The position numbers were made by a program, and so were the translations under genes. Positions 10,861 to 19,390 of a stretch of DNA of 63,054 bases are shown one piece after another. The stretch comes from Phycisphaerae bacterium (GTDB taxonomy: Bacteria; Planctomycetota; Phycisphaerae; Tepidisphaerales; Tepidisphaeraceae), in contig JAUJNJ010000037.1 of assembly GCA_030448225.1 (NCBI GenBank), positions 1-63,054 on the forward strand, in the 5' to 3' direction. Under the pieces are notes generated by a model that was not told the DNA's origin, did not search any database, and saw only the letters and a list, made by a program, of their open reading frames with translations. Each line of letters begins with the position of its first letter. Within the stretch, counting starts at the first letter, position 1.

Positions 10861-11624
10861 GTGCAGGAACAGCAGCGGCAGCAGCACCGGCGGCAGACGT
10901 TCGCCACGACGCACTGGAGCATGGTCTTGGCCGCCGTCGACCACGTCGCCCGCGTCGGCCGGGGCGCTGTCGACGCTCTGCGCGACGTACTGGTACCCGC
11001 TCTACGCCTTCGTCCGCCGGCAGGGCCACGACGCCGCCGGGCCGAGGACCTGACGCAGGCGTTCTTCGCGCGGGTGCTGGAGAAGGGTACCTCGACGCGG
11101 TCGGACCGGAGAAGGGCAAGTTCCGCACGTTCCTGCTCGTCTGCCTGAAGCGGTTCCTCGCCAACGAGTGGGACAAGACCCGCGCTCAAGCGGCGGCGGC
11201 AAGACGCACCTGCCGATCGACGTCGACTTCGGCGGCGGCCGAGGGGCGCTCGCTCGAGCCGGCGCGCGATGACCGCCGAGCCTCTACGAGCGGCGGTGGG
11301 GCGCGACGGTGCTCCGGCAGGCGCCGGGCGAAGCTCGAAGCGGACGCCCGCAAGGCGGGAAGTCGGCGCCGTTCGACGCCCTGAAGCAGTACCTCGTCGC
11401 CGAGCACAGCGCCCCGCCCACGCCGAGGTCGCGCGGAAGCTGGGCATGACCGAGGGCGCGGTGAAGGTGGCCGTACACCGCCTGCGCGGCAACACCGCAA
11501 CCTCCTCCGCGAGGAGATCGCCGCCACGCTCGACGACCCGGCGAAGGTGGACGAGGAAGTGAGAGACCTGTTCGCCGGCAGATTGAGGCAAATCGAATCA
11601 TTGGAAGATCGGGTGAGCGGGTGA
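10861..11624 (+). CDS. ECF-like RNA polymerase sigma factor, frame-broken
   Basis: Pieces in order match planctomycete-type ECF-like sigma factors. RQTFATTHWSMVLAAVD opens region 2. ATYWYPLYAFVRRQGHD and AEDLTQAFFARVLEKGYLDA follow, then GKFRTFLLVCLKRFLANEWD. Region 4 has HAEVARKLGMTEGAVKVAVH, the DNA-contacting helix-turn-helix. It ends EEIAATLDDPAKVDEEVRDL and stops at TGA 11622, inside a tandem GGGTGAGC repeat. At least five frame changes separate the pieces. GTG 10861 is a tentative start. The kinase gene follows on the same strand, so a phosphorylation-controlled sigma module is likely, as known for planctomycete ECF-STK pairs. Confidence 0.85.
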
Positions 11625-11778
11625 GCGGGTGAGCCCCGGCGATCATCGGACGATTGAATAATTTGAGGAGCGACATCGGGCAGCGCGCTACTTTCGCCGA
11701 AACCACAGAATGAAATCGAGGTCGAAATCCGAAATCCGAAATCCGAAATCCCAAATCCGAAATCCGAAATCCGAAATC
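11613..11778. repeat. Two tandem-word arrays, GGGTGAGC and AATCCGA
   Basis: Three copies of GGGTGAGC (from 11611) overlap the stop codon of the sigma gene. From 11723 seven or eight copies of the heptamer AATCCGA run to 11778. The same heptamer type (AATCCGC) forms the arms of the element inside mnmG. I do not see a clean matching arm for either array, so this may be a decayed inverted repeat. Confidence 0.7.
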
Positions 11779-11817
11779 TTGGTGGCGAAATCAACGGACC
11801 GCTAACCCGACGATCCG

Positions 11818-14022
11818 ATGATCCACGGCTCCGGTCCGCCGACGATCCGCCCCCCCGTGCACGCACACCACCCTTCATGTTCCGAATGCGGCCAGTCGGT
11901 CCCGCCCGACGCCGAGACGCTCGAGGCTCTGCCCGCCGTGCCTGATGGGGAAGGCGATCACCGGCCCCGGCGGCGGCGACGACCGCCCCGCCGGGTATGA
12001 CCCCTCGGTGCCGGACGTGGCGGACCTCGTCGGCGAGTTCGCGGACCTGGAGGTCCTGGAACTGCTCGGCCGCGGCGGGATGGGCGCGTGTACAAGGGCG
12101 CGGCAGACGAGCCTCGACCGCGTCGTGGCCGTCAAGCTCTTCCCGCGCGACCTGGCGCGCGACCCGAGCTTCGAGCAGCGGTTCCACCACGAGGCCCGCG
12201 TGCTGGCGAGCCTCAACCACCCCAACGTCGTCGCGGCCCACGGCTTCGGCCAGTCGCCGCGGTTCTACTACCTCGTGATGGAGTACGTCCCCGGCCCGAG
12301 CCTGCGCGACGTCCTCCGCTGCGAGGCCGCTGCCGGGCGCGTGGCCGTGCGGATCGCGGCGCCAGGCGTGCGACGCTGGCCCACGCCCACGCGGCCGGCG
12401 TCGTGCACCGCGACATCAAGCCGGAGAACGTGCTGCTGCACCCCGGCGGCGGCGGCGCGATGCCGGACCTGCACGCGTTCTTCGAGACGGGCGGCCGCGT
12501 CCGCGTCGCCGACTTCGGCCTCTCGCGCTCGTCGGCCGCTCGGCGGCTGGACGTCACGCTCACGTCGCCCGACCAGCGCTCGGCACGCCGTTCTACATGG
12601 CCCCCGAGCAGCGCGACCGGCCGCGCGAGGTCGACGCGCGGGCCGACCTGTACGGCCTGGGCGTCGTGCTCTACGAGATGATCACCGGCGGGCTCCCGCT
12701 CGGCCGCTTCCCCGAGCCGTCCCTCGTGGCCGGCACCGACCCGCGGCTCGACCCGGTCATCTTCCGCTGCCTCGAGCCCGACCCCGCGCACCGCCCCGCA
12801 GGCGCGGCCGACCTGCGGCGGCAGTTGGAACAGTTCGCCACGCCTGGCGCCCCGCCGCCGCCGCCGATCGTGCGGTACGCGACGCCCGCCGCGCGACGGG
12901 GTCGAGGGTGGCGATCCTGGCGGTGGTGTTCGCACTTTCGGCGGGCGTGCTGCTCGTCGGGATGTTCGGCCTCGTCCGGCGCGCCCTCCCGTCGCCGGGC
13001 CGATGGGCGTGGCCACGCCGGTCACGCCGCTGCCGCGGCCGACGCCACGCCGCCGATGGTCGCGGCGCGCCGGGCACCGGTTTCGCCGGACGCCCCCCTA
13101 CTTCGGCGGCCCGCCCCGCGACCCGGTCGCGGAGATGACCTCGCGCTACGGCCGCGAGCGCGCGTCGTGAAGGTGTTCATCGACGGCATGCCCGGCGACC
13201 TCGACACGTACGTGCAGGACCGGCTCAGGACGATGACCGGCGCGGCGGCGATGGCGTCGAGCGGGTCGGGCGGTTCGCTCGTCGTTCACCTCGCGCCGGT
13301 GGCGAACCTGAACGTCCTCTCCGACGCCGTCGACTTCGGGCGCGTGACGGCGATCGACCACGACCAGCGCGTGATCACGATCGTCGCCGACGCCGCCCGC
13401 CTGCCCGCGCCGCTGAGGCCCTGTCATCGCCGACCCGCGGCATCCCGCGTTTTACACGCAGAACGTGGAAGACCTTTCGGGCTGGAGCCTCCCGCGGCGC
13501 AGGCGGCCCTGCAGCGGCTGCAATCCGCCGCGCCCGGACGACGCGGCGCGGCCGCCGTCGTGGCGGCTGCGCGGGCACCTCGATACCGGAGAGTTGGACG
13601 GCCGCGAAGAGGCGATCGCCGCCCTCGCCGGTTGGGCCGGCCGCGAGGCGACGCCGCACCTGCTCCCGCTGCTGAGCGACGACGCCGACGAGGTCACCCG
13701 GCTGTCCGTGCTGCGCGCGCTGCGGGCGCTGCGCGACCCGCGCGGCGCACCGAAGGCCGCCGACGCCCTCGCCACCCGACCCCGACGCCGCCGGCGCTGC
13801 CTGCGCGCGATCGGCTCCGCCGCCGAGGACGCGGTGATCCCGAAGCTCAACGACCTCGACGACCTCGTCCGCGCCGCCGCCGTCGGCGTCCTGGCCGACA
13901 TCGGCACCGCCAGGAGCCTCCCCGCCCTCCGCACCGCCACGAACGATCCGTCGGCGGACGTGAAGCAGGCCGCGCGAAAGGCTATCAGATTGGTTGAATC
14001 GCGCACTACGGGTGGTCGTTAG
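11818..14022 (+). CDS. Membrane Ser/Thr protein kinase with N-terminal zinc ribbon and C-terminal HEAT-like repeats, frame-broken
   Basis: Order of parts: a CxxC...CxxC ribbon (SCSECGQ, then CPACLMGKA after a frame change); the kinase domain with LLGRGGMG, the lysine in RVVAVKLFP, catalytic HRDIKPEN, VADFGLSRS, and YMAPEQRDRP; one membrane helix (VAILAVVFALSAGVLLVGMF) near 12,950; then an extracytoplasmic region (VKVFIDGMPGDLDTYV). The last ~130 residues are HEAT-like repeats (ATPHLLPLLSDDADEVTRLS, AVGVLADIGTARSLPAL). It phosphorylates proteins on Ser/Thr; the neighbouring ECF sigma factor is the obvious candidate partner, by inference. About eight frame changes occur, but every kinase subdomain looked for is recovered. 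The start could instead be GTG 11857. Confidence 0.85.
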
Positions 14023-14094
14023 TTGACGAAGGACGCATCAGAGCATCCATGATGACAAGTGCAGCTTGCTTTTCATCCGTATGATGCTTCGGTC

Positions 14095-14664
14095 ATGCAA
14101 TGGATGCTGGTTAGCGGGGCGGAGACCTTCGTCATCGCCGGCCCGTGGTGGTCGGCGGCGATCTTCTTCGGCCTGCTGATCTTCGGCCTCCGCTGGTCGG
14201 TCGTGCAATGGGTCCGCTGGGCGCGGTCCGAGATGAGCGCGCAGCCAGCGACCCGGGCTGCGGGGGCGAGGGAGCCACAAGTTCAACGAACGAACCCGCG
14301 AGAAGCCAATCTCGGCCCGGCTACGGCGCTGATCGCGTTAACAGTGTTTGGTTTCTGCGTCGTCTTGAACGAAGGGCCGATGCGGGTTGACGTGAAGTCG
14401 GACGCGCTCGTGCTCCGCTACGCGCTCCCGTGGCGAGACGAGACGATCCCCGCCAGTTCGATCGAGGACGTGCAACTGCTGCGCCGCTCCAAAAGCCGTC
14501 GGACGCTCGCCTCCACTTGGCCTGTCCTGGTCATCACGCGGCACGGCGAGCGCCACGAGATCATGGCCAGTAACGCAGACCACTACCCAGCGGTCGAACA
14601 CGCGTACGAGGCGGCACGTCGGATGATGGCGCGGAAGCGGGAAGCCGACCGAGCGAGTCGCTGA
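14095..14664 (+). CDS. Membrane protein with PH-like domain
   Basis: 189 residues from ATG 14095; GTG 14059 is an alternative start. A first membrane helix (WWSAAIFFGLLIFGLRW) and a second (ATALIALTVFGFCVVL) precede a beta-rich C-terminal half (RVDVKSDALVLRYALPWRDE, TIPASSIEDVQLL, WPVLVITRHGERHEI) resembling bacterial PH domains of the DUF304/YdbT type. It probably sits in the inner membrane with the PH-like part in the cytoplasm. Frame is intact. No partner or substrate is suggested by the neighbours; the PH assignment is from pattern, so moderate. Confidence 0.65.
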   Translation: MQWMLVSGAETFVIAGPWWSAAIFFGLLIFGLRWSVVQWVRWARSEMSAQPATRAAGAREPQVQRTNPREANLGPATALIALTVFGFCVVLNEGPMRVDVKSDALVLRYALPWRDETIPASSIEDVQLLRRSKSRRTLASTWPVLVITRHGERHEIMASNADHYPAVEHAYEAARRMMARKREADRASR

Positions 14665-14721
14665 AAGTCGGACGTCCTGCGGCGCTCCGCGCGAGAACGC
14701 GCGGGGCGGACTTTCGCCCCC

Positions 14722-15543
14722 TCATCCGACCCGCGTGACCAGCTCGCGCACGCGGCCTACCTCCACCGGGTGCTCGATGCGCCCGTCGCGCTTGAACCAG
14801 GTGCCGACGATGAAGCCGTCGGCGTGGGGGAGGAAGCGGGCGATCGTGTCGAGCGTGACGCCGCTGCCGACGAAGACCGGCGCGGCGGCGCCGGCAGCGG
14901 CCTTGGCGCGGCGGACGTGCTCTGGGTCGGTGTCGCGGCCGGTGCCGCTGCCGCTGACGATCAGCGCGTCGGCCAGCCCGCGCCCCAGCGTGTCGGCCAC
15001 CTCGTCCTCCAGCGCCGCCTCGCGGCCGGCCAGCGGTGCCGAGTGCTTCACGTCGACGTCGGCGAAGACGCGGATCGCGCCGGCGCCGAGGGCCGCCCGC
15101 TTGCGGAGCAGTTCGTGGGCGATGCCCTGGATCACACCCTGGTCGGCCACGCGGGCGCCGCAGAGCACGTTGACCCGGACGAACGACGCCCCCGCCGCCT
15201 GCGCCACGGCCAGCGCCGAGCACCCGTCGTTGCGCAGCACGTTCACGCCGAGCGGCATCTGCGCGCCGACCGTCTCGCGGAGCCGGGCGACCGTCACGCT
15301 CATGTGCGCGACGACCTCCGGCGGCACCGTGCCGGGGTAGAACGGGACGTCGCCGAAGTTCTCGATCATGATCCCCTGCACGCCCCCCTCGGCCAGCGCC
15401 GCGGCGTCGCGTAGGGCGGCGTCGGTGACGGCCTTGGCGTCGCCGCCGTAGCGCGGCGAGCCGGGCAGCGGCAGCAGGTGGACCATCCCGATCACCACCG
15501 GCCCGCTCGACCGCCGCCAGAGTTTCATCGTGCCGTCGCTCAT
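14722..15543 (-). CDS. BtpA/SgcQ-family TIM-barrel protein
   Basis: 273 residues from ATG 15543. VVIGMVHLLPLPGSPRY opens the barrel, followed by GVQGIMIENFGDVPFYP, VNVLRNDGCSALAVA, RVFADVDVKHSAPLAG, ALIVSGSGTG and PVFVGSGVTLDTI. These are the conserved strands of the BtpA family. Members are linked to photosystem I stability in cyanobacteria and to sugar metabolism loci (SgcQ) elsewhere; outside phototrophs the reaction is unknown. Cytoplasmic, soluble, frame intact. A 62-codon gene lies about 40 bp upstream on the same strand and may be co-transcribed. Confidence 0.88.
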   Translation of the reverse strand: MSDGTMKLWRRSSGPVVIGMVHLLPLPGSPRYGGDAKAVTDAALRDAAALAEGGVQGIMIENFGDVPFYPGTVPPEVVAHMSVTVARLRETVGAQMPLGVNVLRNDGCSALAVAQAAGASFVRVNVLCGARVADQGVIQGIAHELLRKRAALGAGAIRVFADVDVKHSAPLAGREAALEDEVADTLGRGLADALIVSGSGTGRDTDPEHVRRAKAAAGAAAPVFVGSGVTLDTIARFLPHADGFIVGTWFKRDGRIEHPVEVGRVRELVTRVG

Positions 15544-15583
15544 GAAGGCGAATGTGCCAGAACCGCGGCCCGTGGCCAAGGGG

Positions 15584-15772
15584 CTAGAACAGGCGCTCGC
15601 CGTAGAGGAGGAACAGGATCCCACCGCCCACCAGCAGCAGCCAGGTCAGCCAGAAGATCGAGCGGCCGACGCAGCCGACGGCGGCGGGGTCGGGGATGGG
15701 GTCGGGGACGGGCGTCACCCGGAGCGGCGGGCGGCGCGGGTTCGCGTAATCGATGGGCGGCAGGCGGCTCAC
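15584..15772 (-). CDS. Small single-helix membrane protein, hypothetical
   Basis: 62 residues from GTG 15772 (VSRLPPIDYANPRRPPLRV). A proline-rich N-terminus is followed by one strong membrane helix (IFWLTWLLLVGGGILFLLYG) that ends at the C-terminus. It precedes the BtpA-like gene by about 40 bp on the same strand. I do not recognise the family. The hydrophobic segment and placement make it more credible than a chance frame, but only moderately. Confidence 0.5.
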   Translation of the reverse strand: MSRLPPIDYANPRRPPLRVTPVPDPIPDPAAVGCVGRSIFWLTWLLLVGGGILFLLYGERLF

Positions 15773-16067
15773 GGTGCCGCAGCATACGGCGCTGCCGCTT
15801 CGGCTGGTGACGTTCAAACGGTGTCGCGTGATAACGAGTGGCGTGGTGACGGCGCCTGCGAGGGTGCGGGATCTCCCTGGCAGGTCTTTTGTCATCAAGG
15901 TGGCTCGATCACTGTGGCTGCTCCGCAGTGCTGCGGATCGGGGCGACGCTGCGTTCTGCGCCGGCGTGGTCCAAGGCTTGCCGTTGCACGTGCGGTCGAG
16001 GGAACTCTTCGCGCCTCAAGCGCGTCGGCGCGTTGACATCGGGTTCTCCCACCGATCCTAAGCAAAC

Positions 16068-16105
16068 GAGGGGAGGACGCGGGGTGGTCCCCGCGTCCTC
16101 CCCTC
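16068..16105. terminator. Strong GC hairpin, likely terminator
   Basis: A 17-bp perfect stem (CGAGGGGAGGACGCGGG with its complement) with a 4-base loop lies about 40 bp beyond the stop of the minus-strand gene ending at 16143. The flank on that side is A-rich (AAGCAAA), giving a short U tract on the minus transcript. Confidence 0.75.
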
Positions 16106-16142
16106 GTTCTGCTCCGGCGCGACGCACGTTCGCGCACGCCGA

Positions 16143-17165
16143 TCAGTTGTCGACCTTGATCTTGACGTCCGCGTCGCGGTCCGCGGCGTCCGCGGGGCGG
16201 GCGCGGTCGGCGTCGTGGTCGTGGGCCGCGTGGGGGGCGGCGTCGACGCCGGTGACGGCCATCATCACGTGGTGGGCGACGTAGGCGGCGGCGTCCTTCT
16301 CGTCGGCCGGCCACTGCTCGACGCTCTCGCCGACGTGGGTCAGGTGCTTCAGCAGGTTGTCGTGGAGCTGCTGGGCGCCGATCGTGTTGGGCGCGTCGAC
16401 GCGGTAGCCGTTGGCCTCGCGGATCATCGACACGTTCACCGGCGGCAGGCCGTGCGAGCCGGCGATCATGGCGACGGCGACCTCGTTGCCCTTCTCGATG
16501 TTCGAGTCGAGGTCCGCGTCGTCGTTGCTCGTCTTGGCCTCGCTCGCCGCGGTCTCGGCCGCGGCGGCGGCGGCGGTCACGGCGCGGTCGCCCTCGTCGG
16601 CGGTGCCGGCGGCGGTTGCGGCGTCACGGGCGACGGCGGCGATCGGCCAGTTGCTGGCGACCGTCTTCGGGTCGTCGATCACGCCGCGCGCGATCGTCAG
16701 CCCGTGGAACGAGTTCTCCTTCACGTCCGGCGTGTTGCCGTACTTCATCTTCCACGCGGTGCGGATCTGGTCGATTCGCCCGTCGAGCGTGGCGAGGCGG
16801 TCGCGGTCGAGGTCGCCGATGCGGTTGCGGTCCTGGTCGACGAGGCGCTCGACGACGTCGTCGAACCCGCCCTTGGTGAGGGCGGCGCCGGTGATCTCCT
16901 GGAACGTCGAGTGGATGTCGTCGTTCTTCGCCATCGCGCCCTTGGCCTCGATGCCGGCGGGGAAGACGAACTTCGCCTCGTCCTTCGACAGCTTCTCGCC
17001 ACCGTCGGTCTTCACGTCGGCGCGGGCCTTGACGTCGACGTCGGAGTCGGCGTCGACCTTCACCTTGACCTCGGCGTCGTCGTCGGCCGCGTGTGACACG
17101 TTGTCGAAGCCGAACCCGCCGGCCGCGAGGGCGGCCGCGAGGATCAAACCGTACTGCTTACGCAT
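16143..17165 (-). CDS. Exported Ala/Asp-rich hypothetical protein
   Basis: 340 residues from ATG 17165 with AAGGAG 6 nt upstream, which fixes the start. The signal peptide (YGLILAAALAAGGFGF, cleavage near SHAADDD) leads into an acidic stretch of alternating Asp/Val/Lys (EVKVKVDADSDVDVKA). A similar tract ends the protein (DADVKIKVDN). The middle is helical, with DQDRNRIGDLDRDRLATLDG resembling loose EF-hand-like Asp loops. Not assigned to a family. Probably periplasmic or surface-exposed; the acidic tracts could bind cations. Frame intact, single gene with its own terminator. Confidence 0.75.
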   Translation of the reverse strand: MRKQYGLILAAALAAGGFGFDNVSHAADDDAEVKVKVDADSDVDVKARADVKTDGGEKLSKDEAKFVFPAGIEAKGAMAKNDDIHSTFQEITGAALTKGGFDDVVERLVDQDRNRIGDLDRDRLATLDGRIDQIRTAWKMKYGNTPDVKENSFHGLTIARGVIDDPKTVASNWPIAAVARDAATAAGTADEGDRAVTAAAAAAETAASEAKTSNDDADLDSNIEKGNEVAVAMIAGSHGLPPVNVSMIREANGYRVDAPNTIGAQQLHDNLLKHLTHVGESVEQWPADEKDAAAYVAHHVMMAVTGVDAAPHAAHDHDADRARPADAADRDADVKIKVDN

Positions 17166-17523
17166 GGTGCGCTCCTTTCCGCTGGTGAAGGCGCGACAGC
17201 CGTGCCGCGCCGGTTTCGAAGGTAAGGGTTTTGCAAAGGCCGGACCGGGCGATCCCCGATTACCGGTATTAAGTGCGAATTGTGTGAGATTGGCCACAGA
17301 TTGCGTCAGAGGGCGAATGGCGGGGGGTCTCAGTTGTACAAATAGGTGCGGGCGGGCTCGGCTGGCCGCTGCGCCTGGTGGTGTGGACGACGCAAATGCC
17401 GCGTCAGACAATGTGGGTACCGTATCCCGCAGCCATCTAGCTGGGAACCGACGCATCTCAGCGAGCTCAACCGTTCGACGGCGGTGAACCCGCTGCCGGC
17501 GCCCGTCGTTTTAACTGTTCGAC

Positions 17524-19089
17524 ATGTTGCACGGCACCCGATGGCATCTTTCCCGGCTCGTCCTGCTGCCGTCGTCGGTGGTCACGCTGCTGATTGTCGT
17601 GTACGTCGGCGGGTCGTCCGCCAAGGCCGACGCCGTGTACGAGCAGGAGCCGATCCGGTACTCGACCGCGCCGGTCGATGACCCGGTGGCGCGCCTCCAG
17701 CGGCGTCTGGACGCCGGCGAGGTCACGCTCGACTACGACCCCCGGCGGGGGTACCTCGACGCGGTGCTGCGGGCGTTGAAGTTGCCGGCGTCGTCGCAGT
17801 CGCTGGTGTTCTCCAAGACGAGCCTTCAGCGCGACCTCATCTCCCCCGACCGGCCGCGCGCGCTCTACTTCGACGACGACACTTACCTCGGCTACGTCCG
17901 CGGCGGGGACGTGCTGGAAGTCGCGTCGACCGACCCGGTCAACGGCACGATCTTCTACACGCTCGACCAGCGCCGACAGGACCGCCCGCGCTTCGTCCGC
18001 CAGACCGACGGTTGCCTCACGTGCCACGGCTCGTCGATGACGCGTGACGTGCCCGGCCTGCTGCTGCGGTCCGTCACGCCCAACGCCGACGGCCAGCCGA
18101 TCCTGACTGCGGGGACGACGTTCGTCGACCAGGAGACGCCGCTGTTCGAACGCTGGGGCGGGTGGTACGTCACCGGCCGCCACGGCGGCGACGCGCCCCA
18201 CCGCGGGAACGTCGTCGCCCGGGATGACGATGACTCCGAGCAGTCGCGGCCCACGCCCGGTCGTGCGGCCGACGTCGGCGTCACGACGTCGCCTGCCGGC
18301 CCGTTCGACGCCACGGCGTACCCGGCGGGCGGCGAGAGCGACGTCGTGGGGCTGATGGTCCTCGCCCACCAGGTGCAGATGCACAACCTGATGACCCGCG
18401 CCGCCTACCAGACCCGCCGCGCCCTGCACGACGAGGCCGTGATTGACCGCGTCTCCGGCCGCACGCCCGCCGACGTCGGCGGCGATGCTGGCGATGGCGT
18501 CAACGCCGACCGTGGCGACGGCCACGCCGCCGCGCCGACCGTGGCGACAGTGACGGCGACGGGCGAGCGCCGACCGTGCGAACGGCCGCCGTGCAACGCC
18601 GACGGCGGCAGGGCCGGCGGCGACGACGCTGTCGACAGTGCGAACGTCGACGACGACGGCGGCCTCTCCGAGAGCACGCGGAGCCGCATCCGGAGTGCCG
18701 CCGCGGAGCCGCTGCTGAAGTACATGCTGTTCTGCAACGAGGCCCCGCTGTCGGGCCCCGTCGAAGGCTCCCCGTCCTTCGCCGCCGACTTCGCCGCCCG
18801 CGCCCGCCGCGACTCCCGGGGCCGCTCGCTGCGCGACCTCGACCTGAAGACGCGGCTGTTCAAGTACCCGTGCAGTTACCTCATCGAATCGGAACAGTTC
18901 GAAGCACTGCCGCGCGAGCTGAAGGATTACCTCTACGAGCGGCTCTGGACGATCTCGCACGAGAAGGAGAAGGGCCGCGACTTCGACCACCTCACCACCG
19001 ACGACCGCGACGCGATCCGCGAGATCCTGTTGGAGACGAAGGAAGACCTCCCCGCCTACTGGCGCGGGCCGTGGAAGCGGCGAAAGTGA
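17524..19089 (+). CDS. Exported single-CxxCH protein, possibly cytochrome c-like
   Basis: 521 residues from ATG 17524 with an N-terminal hydrophobic export segment (LVLLPSSVVTLLIVVYVGG). One CxxCH occurs in GCLTCHGSSMTRDVPG, the covalent heme-binding signature, with a run of conserved-looking blocks around it (RPRALYFDDDTYLGYV, FYTLDQRRQDRPRFVRQ, GGWYVTGRHGG). The region 18470-18665 is a low-complexity Asp/Ala/Gly/Arg insertion containing repeats of GCCGACCGTGGCGAC. The C-terminal block (PCSYLIESEQFEALPRELKD) is ordinary. If heme is attached it would act in extracytoplasmic electron transfer; the protein seems to belong to an uncharacterised planctomycete family. Frame intact. Confidence 0.75.
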   Translation: MLHGTRWHLSRLVLLPSSVVTLLIVVYVGGSSAKADAVYEQEPIRYSTAPVDDPVARLQRRLDAGEVTLDYDPRRGYLDAVLRALKLPASSQSLVFSKTSLQRDLISPDRPRALYFDDDTYLGYVRGGDVLEVASTDPVNGTIFYTLDQRRQDRPRFVRQTDGCLTCHGSSMTRDVPGLLLRSVTPNADGQPILTAGTTFVDQETPLFERWGGWYVTGRHGGDAPHRGNVVARDDDDSEQSRPTPGRAADVGVTTSPAGPFDATAYPAGGESDVVGLMVLAHQVQMHNLMTRAAYQTRRALHDEAVIDRVSGRTPADVGGDAGDGVNADRGDGHAAAPTVATVTATGERRPCERPPCNADGGRAGGDDAVDSANVDDDGGLSESTRSRIRSAAAEPLLKYMLFCNEAPLSGPVEGSPSFAADFAARARRDSRGRSLRDLDLKTRLFKYPCSYLIESEQFEALPRELKDYLYERLWTISHEKEKGRDFDHLTTDDRDAIREILLETKEDLPAYWRGPWKRRK

Positions 19090-19169
19090 GCTTCAACGCG
19101 GGACCTCCCCCCCGGAGCACGGCGGAGAGGGGGATGATGCACGAGCGGTCGACTACGCTTCGTCCGACA

Positions 19170-19268
19170 TGTAGTGGCGACCCCTGCGTTGCGGTTGTGG
19201 CGCAGCCACAGGTCTTGTCGCAAGACTCGCCGCTGCGCGTCGACCGCGACGCAGGCGTCGCAACTACA
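19170..19268. repeat. Inverted repeat with inner hairpins
   Basis: Left arm TGTAGTGGCGACCCCTGCGT (19170) pairs with right arm ending GGCGTCGCAACTACA (19268); 21-22 of 25 positions match. Between the arms lie smaller hairpins (TGTGGCGCAGCCACA; TCTTGTCGCAAGA). It occupies the middle of the 300-bp gap before the oxidoreductase gene. Confidence 0.75.
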
Positions 19269-19390
19269 CGAGGCACATCGAAGGGTGAAGGAGGAGCGGT
19301 ACACGCTTAATCCTTGGCCGAAGCCGCGCCCCCTCTTTCCCGTTCGGCACGGGACCCGGTATCATCCGCGTCCACCCCAACCGAAAGGCG

